Source: Gordionus sp. m RMFG-2023
Taxonomy: Eukaryota > Nematomorpha > Gordioida > Chordodea > Parachordodidae
Reading direction: 5' to 3'
DNA: 64,000 nucleotides
Assembly (NCBI RefSeq): GCF_954871325.1
Contig: NC_088777.1
Span: 4,962,509-5,026,508 of the forward strand
This document shows, one piece after another, positions 46,921 through 58,211 of the stretch. Below the pieces are notes generated by a model. That model ran no database searches. It saw only the letters and a list, made by a program, of their open reading frames with translations, and was not told where the DNA came from. Position numbers and translations under genes: made by a program. Every line of letters starts with the position of its first letter. The stretch's first letter is position 1.

Positions 46921-49409
46921 AATTTATTGCTGTAAAAATTAATACTTTTATTATAGTATTATTATAATACTATTCAACGACCAAATCTATATATTGCAAA
47001 CAATCATACACATTGTTTTCCAAATAAACTATCCTTTTAAATGTAATTTAAAAGGTTTAGATATTTCAGCAAGCTCATAATGCCATAATAATTAATTCAT
47101 TGTAAATAATGGAGGTTTTTGAATTTATTATCTAAAAAATAAATTTTTTATATTCACAAAATATCGATAGTTGGTAGTAAGTTATCCTTTATAAATTCTT
47201 TGAAAAGAGTATCAATAAATAAACAGGTGAAAATAATGAGGAGGTAGGCAAAGGTTTTTGAAGGGGGTTTGCATCCAGTAAAAACATGTAGGATTGACTT
47301 GCTAATCTCTCCTTAATTCCATTAGAAAAATGATATGACCTCATCGTTAGATTAAAATGACATAATATCCTAAGGATATATAAAAAAACATCATACTTAA
47401 CTCATGTTATAATCTAATAACATTTTATTTCAAAGTGTTATTTAATTTACAAATTATTTAGATACAGTGGCAATGGAATTTTATAATCTTACATATCTTA
47501 AGCATTCAAAAAAAGAATAAGTTGTCACAATGAAGAAATTTATTAATTTATATATCAAAATGAATGTAATTTAAATTTTTTTTTAGGATTATACTTGTTC
47601 GAGAAAAAAAATACTATTGAAAAAAAGAGTTTTGTTGTGATATTTTTTAAAAATATTCGTGAAATTGAACAATTTCCTTTTCTTTAAAAATTTTCATTTA
47701 ATAAATTATGGTACAAAAAAACAGGATTAATATCACATTTTATCTAAATTCATTTTTATAAATTATCTAAAAACGATTCAAACATGTGCAAAATTGTTTA
47801 AGATAAAAATAATAATGATTTAGTCACGGAAAAAATAATATGTGAATTCATAAATTTAAAAGAATAAAATCACGTATAAAAAACCTTGGAAATTTATCGC
47901 CAATCATAACTTCCGTCAACGGACAGTGCCTATCACTTTTGCCTTCTTAGATAATAAATTTAGCCCACAAAGAAAGAAAAAATACAGACCCCCCCCCCCC
48001 CCCCCGAGAATTCTTATTCATCAGACAAAATATATATTTAAATTTTTTAATTTAATTTTTTTTTCCTTCGGTTTGTAATTGCTTTTAAATCGCCTAAATA
48101 AAAAAATTGTTAATGTTCAGGCTTAGAAATGACTTTCTTAAAATTTAATAACCGTGCCACATTCAATAATATATAGATATATATAGGTATCGCAAAATAA
48201 AGTTTTAATCAGTTTTAAACCAGAAAATTTATGTATATATCGTATTAGAATATGGAAAAAACTCTTGGTTGTAAATAATTTACCGAAGGCAATTTTTTAT
48301 AAATTTCAAAATCCGATTTACCCTAGAATGCATTCAGGGATAAATGAAGAGTATACCTACTCTATGAATTTCAGCTATCGCTATAAACTTTGTATTTTTT
48401 AAAATTTATTATAAAAAATCCCTATAAATTAAAGGTTATAAACTTTACAGCAAAATTGTTTGAAATTCATTGGTGGGTACTGTATAGTTATTTTCTAGTC
48501 AAATCAGATTTTTAAAATTGCTCTCAGTGAATGATTTATTCAAGTATTTTATATTTAACCAAATATAACATTAACATTGTTTAAAAATGTTATTTGATTC
48601 ATTTTTCGTTATTTATTGTGATTTTTTATTGCTTGCTTAGCAGTCTTGAAATTGGAACCAGAACGGTTATAGTATGTCAAAAGAATAGTAAAACCCTATT
48701 GTTTTTTTTAAAATGACTATGTAAATCAATATTAAAGGTCACTACAAAAAAAATTATCAATCTGAGCTGGACAACTTGTGGAAAAATTTTATAGGTCAGG
48801 CATAATGTGCCACCTTAATTTTGGGTCACTCTTTTCTAGATACATATACTAGTGATGAGACTTGCAGAGTTTAAAATATAAATATTTTATGGGAAGAACT
48901 TATGATAACCTAGATAAAAATTTTGTTTTTTAATACTATAATTGATTAAAACAATGAATAAACAATTTCCCAAATATCTGAGAATAAATTTCCTTTCCAA
49001 AATTTTATGTTTACATTCACTGAACTATCTTTCGATATTAAAAATATCAAATCAGATATACTAAATTTTAAATTCAATTCGGAGAATTCCTAAAATACTC
49101 CCCTCTTCCTGATGGCGAAAATATAAACTGATTTAATTATAAAATAACAATTTTATAAATAAAATTAAAAACTTATAACATTGAAGAAATAATCAAATGA
49201 TTTTGGAATCTAAATATGATACTCCTTAGCAAAAACTAGGCTAATTTTTATATTGCCATTATTTTATTAAATTTAATCTAATCACTATGGATTACTTTTT
49301 TTAATGACAAGATTTAAAATTTGTAAACATAAATATATGGTCCATAGATTTTAATATTGATATGATAAACATTAATACAATAAAATTTAAATTATATGAG
49401 AAAAATAAA

Positions 49410-49733
49410 TTATCTCCATTCATGCTGTAACCAAATATATGTTGTATTTTCTAATTCAGGTCCGATAAGAGGATTTAGTTGCATAAGAAAATTTAGTATC
49501 CAACTATTAATATTGTTTTAATTATATTAAACATACTAAAGAAACTTACAATAAGTAACAACAGGCTGCTGTTAATGATATTAATAATTGTAGTAATCTA
49601 AAAAAAACGTTTTACATATTCTACATCTAAGTATAAACCCTCTGTTTATTCCTTTTGGTATTAAAAATGGTACCACAGCTCCAATACATCCCCAAACAAC
49701 TGTAACTATTACAAATGTCCAAATTGCATCCAT
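49410..49733 (-). CDS. ATP6V0E: V-type proton ATPase subunit e
   Basis: Three exons in order of translation: 49733-49639, 49597-49550 and 49503-49410, with introns of only 41 and 46 nt. The joined frame gives about 79 aa, the usual length for subunit e (about 80 aa). This very small membrane protein belongs to the V0 sector of the proton pump that acidifies endosomes, lysosomes and secretory vesicles. Visible landmarks are VVWGCIGAVVPFLIPKGINR, ACCYLLFW in the second helix, QLNPLIGPELEN after it, and the tail TYIWLQHEWR; all align with the animal proteins in order. Two transmembrane helices are predicted, at roughly residues 6-25 and 35-56. The ATG just before DAIWTF was chosen from family length; upstream in-frame sequence is AT-rich leader. 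Identification is firm. Confidence 0.92.
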
Positions 49734-51546
49734 ACAGCTGATAACCTTTATAATATTTTCAAAGGATGCATGCTTTTTATTCAAAATATATTAATTCAAA
49801 TTTTATTTTTATCTATATCAAATTGCATATTTTCCAAAGGTCTTATTTACTAAATAAATATAATTTAAGAATACTAAATAAACGTATAATTGATTATATG
49901 TTGTTTAAAAAATTATTTTTTTATTTAAAATATACTGCCTTATGCTGCATTTATAGTAAACATGTTCTTCAAGCGGACGCAAGGTTATTACTCTGTTTTA
50001 AAAACTAATTTTATGATAAAGCTTAAATAGAGATAATTATTTTTATATAATACTTTTAAAAATCATAAATCTCTTGTCGAATTCGCACCATTTTTATAAT
50101 CATATTGCATATTTTTTAATCATCGTATCGCGACATGTTTTTCAAATTTTATTTTGGCGTTATAATCATATTCATATTTACTTTATTGGCTTGATTTTGT
50201 AATAAAACGCATCATATACTATAAATGAGTATATAAAACAATGTATAAAATCGTTATTTCTTTTTTAAGCGCTATCTATGAATCAGCTGTGAATTCGATA
50301 GCATTAAATAGCGCGCTTACTATAATTAGGTTTAAATTATTCATAGTAATTTTATAAATTATCTCTGACTTTGGTATCATATTTATTATAAAATATTATT
50401 TGTTCTTCCTATCAATTATAATTATATACATATTTTATTATTTTGTACCTTTTATTTATCTGTAATTGTTAAAAACTTTTTATTTACAAAGCTTAAATAG
50501 AATACATTCACATTACAGAGCCCTGTAAGCATAATTTTTTTGGCTCTACCTGACCTAATTACTATTCATTTTGATGCCCAACATGAAATTTTTATTTATT
50601 GTCCAAGACTACCCAAAGTTTCTAGAAAAATATAAACACATTTTTTATAGAGTTAAATAAAAGTTTTTACAAGTATCATTTTCATAAATAATTGTAAATA
50701 AAGATACAAAATTTAAAATAAAGCAAATTGTCTACTAACATTAAAAATTTTATTTTACTAAAAGATGGCAAAACTTGATTATATATTTTTTTGAGCCTGA
50801 CCTGATTTTTAGAAAAAAATTAAGCATTGTCTATATTATTTTCAAACTTTGGGCTGAAGAGTTACATCTTGATAATATAAATAAGTTAAGAGCATTTTAT
50901 ATAGGCATAGTTTTTTTGCTATTTAAATGAAATAATCCAAAATTTTTAGATTAATCAAATTATAGAGGGTTGCCATTACTATTTAAATGTAAATATTTTT
51001 TATATATATTTAAATAGTGTATATATACTAAATGCAAATATTTAGTATATACATTGTATTTTAAATATTAATATCATGATCCAAGTTGCATATATACCTC
51101 ATTCATAGTTAGCACAAATTTGTGGTAAAATATTCAAAATAGGGGTTAGAGGAAAAAAAATCAAGATCTTATCTGTTTCATCACTTTATTTAAATGAGTG
51201 ATGACAAATGGTAAAACTAAAGGAATATATTTTTTAGAAGAGAATGATATAGAAATAGACTATTAGGATTCAACAAATATTCTTTATTAAAATAATATTA
51301 AATTTATAAGATTTTTTTAGTAAAGTATTTAGAATAACATCCTTAGATGGATAGATTTTACAAAGTCCTTTAAAAATTGTTGATGAAATAAAAGAAAAAA
51401 GAATTATTTGAATTGTTTAGGTTTATTTTATTAAATAATATGCTATTATAATTTGTTTCTTGGTGCTGCTTTAAATATATGCTTTAGCAGCAATGAATAT
51501 AATGCTTGTATCACTATAGATGCATAAAGTAAATAAAAATTATGAT

Positions 51547-51655
51547 TATCAGAGACCTGCAGGCCTGGCCCAAAACCTGGCTTGGCCCAGGTACCAGGGT
51601 CGGGCCATATTTTAAAATTTTAAAATATACATGGGCCAGGCCAGGTCTAAAAAAA
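51547..51655. repeat. half of a GC-rich CTGCAGGCCTGGCCC element
   Basis: CAGAGACCTGCAGGCCTGGC and GGGCCAGGCCAGGTC flank a short AT-rich middle, inverted relative to each other. Same family style as 7632-7759 and 23535-23753. Confidence 0.45.
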
Positions 51656-51951
51656 TTTTTTTTTAAAAGAATTATATTATATTCATTAATTAGATATGGT
51701 TATAATGAATATATATAGTTATGATTAATATAATGTTGGGTGTAAGTTAACACTAGCTAACACTCATAATATCTATTACATAATATAATTATAATTTTCC
51801 TGCCATGGTATAAATACGCCATGGATTAAATACATTATTATATAATATATGTTATATTTTTTATTAATTAAAATATCAGTTTTTTTTTTTTTATAAACAA
51901 TTAATATAGTATATTCTCAAAATATTATTTACAATATTTTAAAAAAATATG

Positions 51952-52172
51952 TAAGTTGTTAAACGGCTAGTTTTGAGCCGATTTTTAAAAACGGCTAACT
52001 CAGTATTTTATGCAGAAAAATATTACGCAAGCCTGAAAATTTGGCTCATAGAAGGAGCAAAGGTGAAGGCATATAGTATCGAAATTTTGAAGCTTAGTCA
52101 ATATTTTTCTGGCGAAAATATTGAGTTGGCCGTTTTAAAAAATCGGTTCAAAACGAGGCGCTTAACAATCTC
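51952..52172. mobile_element. TAGTGTTGTTAAAC hAT MITE, diverged copy
   Basis: TAAGTTGTTAAACGGCTAG at the left, family interior (AAACGGCTAACTCAGTATTT, GGCGAAAATATTGAGTTGGC) and an eroded right end GAGGCGCTTAACAATCT. Confidence 0.7.
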
Positions 52173-52224
52173 GTGTCAGCTAACTCTTTAGTTGTGTCAG
52201 TTTTATGTGATCAGCTGCCGATTA

Positions 52225-52625
52225 GATATGGTCAAATACCTATTAGGTGGCATCGAAAAATAGAATTTGTACAAACTTCCTAGCCATAGACTTCTATAGT
52301 AGCAGTTACAATCCGGGTCGGGCCCAAATAATTATATTTGTTTAACTGTCCAGGCCGGGAATCTTATAATTGTGTAAACTACGGGCATCGGAGACCGTAC
52401 AGAAATACCATTTGCACGGCCAGGCCCGGGCCTGGCCGTGCAAATGGTATTTCTGTACGGCCTCTGATGCCCGTGATTTACACAATTTTAAGACCCTTGG
52501 CCTGGACAGTTAAACAAATATAATTTTTTGGGCCCGACCCGGATATAAATTGTTTCTGGCTAGGCTATGGAAATCTATTACTAAATTATAGTTCGTACCA
52601 CCTATTTGGTATTTTATCAATATTT
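52225..52625. mobile_element. 400-bp near-perfect palindrome, GC-rich centre
   Basis: The sequence reads the same on both strands around about 52423: GGTCGGGCCC / GGGCCCGACC at the outside, CATTTGCACGGCCAGGCC / GGCCTGGCCGTGCAAATG at the centre with no loop. Outer arms (ACCTATTAGGTGGCATC and inverse) are more diverged than the inner ones. This is a fold-back version of the GC-rich CTGCAGGTC element type, or two copies in head-to-head contact. Confidence 0.7.
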
Positions 52626-52925
52626 TTCGGCATATCATGTATTTATATTTTAATATATTTGAATGCAATTTTTGAAAATTTATTAAGCCCTGATTTATAA
52701 TATAATTGAATATCCCATCCTTGCCATATTTGGGTAGCATGATTACGATGAATATTTGTAAACGAGCCAATCGATCATGATTCTGCTGACCCCTTTTAAT
52801 ATTGTCAAAAATATTTTTGGAATTATTTAGGCCATTTAAAAAAATCAGAAACTCATATTTCTAGCTCGCTAGCACACCCGTTTCCCGAGCAGGTCTTAAT
52901 GTTCGTGACAATTTACTCACCTGTA

Positions 52926-54435
52926 AAAATTTTAAAATGCTTATATCTCAAAAACTATTTAAGATAAAAAAAATAAAATAAATAAATTATCTTGTGGGCC
53001 AAAAAAAAATCTCTAAGGATCTATCACAAGAAGGAAAAAAAATTTGGCGCCAATTTGAGTATATAACTTCCGGATTGCCTTTTTATCTTTACGCATGATT
53101 TTAATCAATTAGGGGGAGTTGGGCTTTCGATAAAAAAATTTTTGGCCTTTTATTTCAGGGACCCAAACCGAAACGAATATCAGTTCGGTTCGGGTTCAGG
53201 TTCTGATAAAAATAACGGTTCAAGGTTCAGGTTCGGTTTGTAAAAAATTAAAATATCGGTTCGGTTCGAACCTCTAAGAACCGGTTTGGACACTTTCGTA
53301 TCCAAACCTACATTCGAATTATGTATAGGGAAATTTTTTTTTTATTTTATCATTAATTTAAAAAACACATGTATAAAACCTTCATTTTTATTAATTGCAC
53401 ATTATAAAATAATATTTAATTTATAAATATAAAAATAAGAATAAGAATATATATCAATGATCAATTTTTATATGAACAATATTTTATTTTTTTATTAAGC
53501 CGCACAATTAATATATTTTCATTCGTCTCTCCCAAATTACACTATAAGGAGATAGTATAAATTTAATTGTTAAAAGCATCTTTCCACACTGACTTGGGTA
53601 GCCGACACTGCCAATATGATATCAGATTTGATGTGTCATTTATAATAATATTTTGGATTTAATTTTTCTCTAAGCATTATAATTTACAAGCTTAAAATAT
53701 TTTAAAAAAATGTTGTAAAATGACAATATATTAAAGTTTATAAAAATTATGACCGACACTTATCAATCAAATATGATTGATGATAATCTTTAAAATAATT
53801 TGAATGTAATTGAAATTTTTTCAATATACTAATAATAACTTACATATTGTTTTATAAACATAAAATCACGAGGCTCGAACCTGTTCAGAGACATTATAGC
53901 GGTTCGGTTCAGGTTCGGCTAGTTTTTTTAGCGGTTTAGGTTCGGTTCAGGTTTGATAAAAAATAGCGGTTTAACGGTTCAGGTTCGGTTTGGATCCCTA
54001 TAAAGTTAACTTACCAATAACAACATATTTTCACTTTTCATAATAAAATTTTTAGAATTTTTTATTAAATATGTACCAATTAAACTGGATTTTAACCGTG
54101 TCAGCAATTTCATATAGCGCCATCTATTTTACGGATGAAAATTATAATTCTTGGTATAAAAATTGCTCATTCCGAAAGGGTCGGCAGCGTTAGCTATGGT
54201 TTTTATATCTTATATAATTATAAAAGGTGTCTAAATAAAAGGCAAAAAATTATTCCCCTAATTGCTTAACTCTTAAACCGTAAACGTATTCCGGAAGTTA
54301 AAGACTCGAATTGGCTCCAAATTTTTCTTGTTCTTTCAATAGACCTTTAGAGATTTGTTACATATACAAAATGATGTATTTATTTTATTTTTTACCTTAA
54401 ATAGTTTTTAAGAATATAAGCAATTTTAAATTTGC
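52926..54435. mobile_element. long-TIR element interrupted by a nested MITE
   Basis: Arms 52926-53155 and about 54205-54435 are inverted copies: TGCTTATATCTCAAAAACTA, CTCTAAGGATCT, CCAATTTGAGT, AACTTCCGGA and CAATTAGGGG in the left arm each have their complement in the right. The left arm stops abruptly at CCTTTTATTT, exactly where the nested MITE begins. No transposase remains between the arms. Confidence 0.65.
53156..54000. mobile_element. nested hAT-type element with AGGGACCCAAACCGAA ends
   Basis: CAGGGACCCAAACCGAAAC and TTCGGTTTGGATCCCTA are inverted ends of hAT type. Inside, both ends carry repeated GGTTCGGTTCAGGTTC motifs in opposite orientation. The centre is AT-rich without coding capacity. 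It inserted into the long-TIR element, so it is the younger of the two. Confidence 0.65.
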
Positions 54436-54973
54436 GTTTAAAATTATGGGTAAAAAAATATTTATGTGATTTATTGCATCTCGAAAAGTTGTATCTATTA
54501 AAACATTGGTCTGCCACATTGCGAGGACCTGATCCAGTTAAGCTATCATCAAGGGAGATTAAGCTGCAGATATTAACGATAGTTTTTTAATTATCCGGAA
54601 GGAAAGATGAGAGTGACAGAGTAATTATGAAAGGTTGGTAGAACGAAGCCGTCCATTACTAATACTGGTAATTTCGAATAAATACTAGAGTAATTTATAA
54701 TGGTCATTTAACTTGTTTCATCGTAAATTTTACCAAGATGAATATTTAAATATTCCTGGGATACTATTTTCCAAAGCATTTTATTTCATATTAATTTTTT
54801 TCCATCTGTTTCTCCCCCTTAAAATGTTTGTCAAATTTGTGGACCTTTGCAAACGCTTCGTTATTGGCAAAAAAAATATTTATATTCTTAATAATTCTAA
54901 GTATTCAAATCTAAATGAATCATAGACCTTTCCATCTCATCTGGATGCAACAGGACAGTTTTTCTATCCAGAG

Positions 54974-57900
54974 ATGATGAATAATTCTCCGGAAGTTTCC
55001 CTCAATATATTGATTGGAGTGACAGGAAGCGTAGCCGCAATCAAAGTCCCGGAATTGTTAAAATGTCTCGAAACGAGGTTGAATGCTATCAATAAAAAAA
55101 ATTGTATCAAAATAGTAGCGACGGATAAAGCGCTTCAATTTTTTTCTCCTCACACCCTCGCTAACCAGGATTCGCAACCTTATAAAGTCTACAAGGATTG
55201 TGATGAATGGGACCACTGGAAGACCAGAGGTGATCCAATCCTACATATAGAGCTGAGAGATTGGGCTGACATATTTCTGATTGCCCCTCTAGACGCTAAT
55301 ACCTTAGCCAAGGTGGCAAATGGGTTATCCGACAATCTACTAACCTGCATAATCCGAGCATGGGACATTAGCGCCACATTTCAAAAGCAGGTTTAAACTA
55401 TAATGAATGACTAACTATTTTTAAAAAATATATGGTGAATTCCATATCAAATCAACAAAAAAAGTCGATTTTCAACCCGACCCCCTTCAATTTTTCTTAA
55501 ATTTTGTATACTGGTAGTATATACTATAACTAAGAAAAAAATAAAATTTTACCTTCCAACACTGTTACCCGCTAAGATATGGCCGTTTAAAGCGCGGAAA
55601 AATGATACATTTTTGACAAAATGCACCTCATTTATTTTCAAATATCTCGAGAAATAATTATGTTAGAAAAATAATTTAAATTTTATTTTGTAGCTTAATA
55701 AAAGTTCTTTAAAATGACATAAAAATAAATATGATGGACATTTTAATAATATCTAAAACCGGATGTGTAAAACAGGAAATGCAAAATTTTTTTTCTGTAG
55801 ATAGATATCACATTGCTTTATATTTGTACAAAATCCTATGGGGATGAACATGGGTTTAGGAGTTATCACTCTTTATATGGCTAAAATTGAACAAATTTAA
55901 CATTAATATCATCATATTTTAATTTAATGAATAGTTATGAAATAATGTTAATTTAAAAATTATGTCTAAATGACAAACCCTTATTTTTTTTTATCTTTAA
56001 AAAAAAACTTTGAGAGGTGGCTGGGATAATGAGCTGTTTAAAACTTTAGTTAAATTTTATCTCGAAATTAAAATTACTTGACAAAATAATTTTAAATATT
56101 TTATTTAGCATAAAATAATCTACCAAAATTGAAATTCAACAATAAATTTTCCCCCATATATTCAAAATTAAAAGAAAGGCTTAATATATTATTTGACGAG
56201 AATTCTATACATTATAAAACATTCAAACAATGAATATCAGTTGATCGAACTATCCTCGAAACACTGACAAAGTCCGCTGACGAAATTGTAGATTATTTAA
56301 TTGAATAATTAAACAATATAATTCCTCATTTGTTTATAGCTTCACGATAATCATTAATTCGAAACTTTTTAAAATTCATTTTAAATGTTGGCGAATTCTT
56401 AGTTATCGCAGACTTTTCAGAAAACTATGCATTTGTAGTGCAGAACTGCACAAGGATTTATCAGACCAATAATCAAGCTACTATCAACTCTTTTATAATT
56501 TATTACCGTGAGAACAACATAAAACATGTAAATTTAGTGGTTATATCAGATTGTTTAAACCACAACGCATGTGTATTTTATTTATTTTAAAAATTAATCG
56601 TATTCTTGAGGGAAAGATTTAATAGAGTGGCTAAAATTTATTATTTTTCTGATGGAGCAGTAACCAATATAAAAATAAAAGATTTCATTTATCTCTACAA
56701 TCATGAAAATGATTTTGGGATAAAGGCTGAGTGACATTTTTTAAAACCGCACAAGGCAAAAGTCCATGTGACATTTTGGGGCCGTTACTAAACGGTTAGC
56801 AGCTCGAGCAAGCTTGCAACGTCCATATGAACATCATATATTGACAACAATAGATTTATTTAACTATGCAAGAAATAATATCTATGGGGTAAATTATATA
56901 TTTGTGAGCAATAATGAATATATGAACATAGAAAGTCATCTTGAAAGCATATTTTTGAGAGCAAAGAGAATTTCTGGAACACAAAGTTCCAAGCTTTTAT
57001 TCCCCTAGACGAAAACAAAAGTCATAATTTATCAAAATTCCTTGGATGATTATAATATATGATATATTTTAATTATAAATTTTTGATTTAATTATATGTA
57101 ATGCAATTTGAGGCAAATAAAGTTATAAATATATTTAGAATTATTTTGTCAAGTAACTTCGAGACAAAATTTAACTAAAGTTTATCATTATTCCAACCAC
57201 TTCTCAAAATTTTTGATAAAGAAAAAAAAAGTAAGGGCCTGTCATTTAGACATAATTTTTAAATTAACATTATTTTATAACTATTCATTAAATTAAAATA
57301 TGATGATATTAATGTTAAATTTGTTCAATTTTCGCCATATAAAGAGTGATAACTTCTAAACCCATGTTCATCCCAGTCTAGGATTTTGTACAAATATAAA
57401 GCAGTGTGATATCTATCTACAGAAATAAAATTTAAAAAAAATACCTTTTTTTTCTATGGCCATTTCCGGTTTTACACATCCGATTTTCGATATTAATCAA
57501 ATGTCTATTATATTATTTCTATGTCATTTTAAAGAACTTTTATTAAGCTACAAAATAAAATTTAAATTATTTTTCTTACTTAATTATTTCTCGAGATATT
57601 TGAAAATAAATGAGGTGCATTTTGTCAAAAATGTTCCATTTTTCCGCGCTTTAAACGGCCATATCTTAGCGGGTAAACAGTTTTGGAAAGTTAAATTTCA
57701 TTTTTTTCTTAGTTATAGTATATACTACCAGTATACAAAATTTAAGAAAAATTGAAGGGGGTCGGGTTGAAACCTTGGTTGATTTGATATGGAATTCACC
57801 ATATATATATAATTTAGTTCTTCTATATTCAAAAATTATTTTCTATACACAAACCTTTTAAGGCTATATTTATGAATACTTGTTTTAAATATTATATCGA

Positions 57901-58211
57901 TTTTAGAATATAAATTATGATACGAAATCAGCTGTATTTCACCATTTTTCTTTTGTTATTAAATGAAAAATAATCTTAATATTCCTACACTCCCCTAGAA
58001 AATAGTTCTATTCGCCCCGGCTATGAACACAAAAATGTGGACGCATCCTATCACGGTCAAACAAATTTGCGTGGTGACCCAAGAATTTGGATTCAAACAG
58101 ATCCAGCCCATAGATAAAGTTTTGATGTGCGGAGATGTAGGTATGGGAGCCATGGAGGAACCGGAAATGATCGTGAGCAGAATAATCTCGGAGTTACAAA
58201 ACTTTGATTGA
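54974..58211 (+). CDS. PPCDC: phosphopantothenoylcysteine decarboxylase
   Basis: Two exons, 54974-55390 and 57999-58211, both joined in phase 0, give 209 aa (about 204 in human). The flavoprotein decarboxylates 4'-phosphopantothenoylcysteine to 4'-phosphopantetheine in coenzyme A synthesis, in the cytosol. Landmarks in order: flavin-binding GVTGSVAAIK near the N-terminus, catalytic His91 in ILHIELRDWAD, PLDANTLAKVANGLSDNL, RAWD, Asn149 in PAMNTKMWTHPIT, and Cys183 in the substrate-clamp motif MCGDVGMGAM. All residues known to matter in the HAL3/PPCDC family are present. The junction RAWDISATFQKQ-KIVLFAPAMN is a few residues longer than usual, and the donor is a weak GTTTAA, so the exact 3' end of exon 1 is less sure. 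The 2.6-kb intron is almost filled by a DNA transposon. Confidence 0.92.
55430..57806. mobile_element. 2.4-kb long-TIR DNA transposon with decayed ORF, in the PPCDC intron
   Basis: Ends ATATGGTGAATTCCATATC and GATATGGAATTCACCATAT are inverted, and the inverted arms extend for roughly 650 bases (55430-56100 and 57130-57806), including GCGCTTTAAACGGCCATATC. Between them, on the plus strand, broken frames read GEFLVIADFSENYAFVVQNC, KHVNLVVISDCLNHNA, AKIYYFSDGA, and finally QRPYEHHILTTIDLF near 56814-57008. This is a protein family I associate with multicopy metazoan elements (typically DFSENYSFVVQDAxQ), probably their transposase; I cannot name the superfamily. Several stops and frameshifts make it inactive. 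Arms remain quite similar, so the insertion is not very old. Confidence 0.75.

Larger units (their letters stand above)
38294..49409. other. 11-kb gene-free interval
   Basis: Between the metallothionein-like gene and the V-ATPase subunit I found no host exon. It contains MITEs (38986-39297, 39334-39529, 44140-44545, 44883-45105), hAT transposase relics (42900-43060, 46180-46920), CTTT microsatellites, a C17 tract and long featureless AT-rich DNA, notably 47300-49400. Confidence 0.5.
49734..54973. other. repeat-rich interval between V-ATPase e and PPCDC
   Basis: The two genes are divergent, so both promoters lie here. I saw no host exon. From left to right it holds featureless AT-rich DNA to about 51540, a half GC-rich element, a hAT MITE (51952-52172), a 400-bp GC-rich palindrome (52225-52625) and a nested pair of TIR elements (52926-54435). 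Confidence 0.5.
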
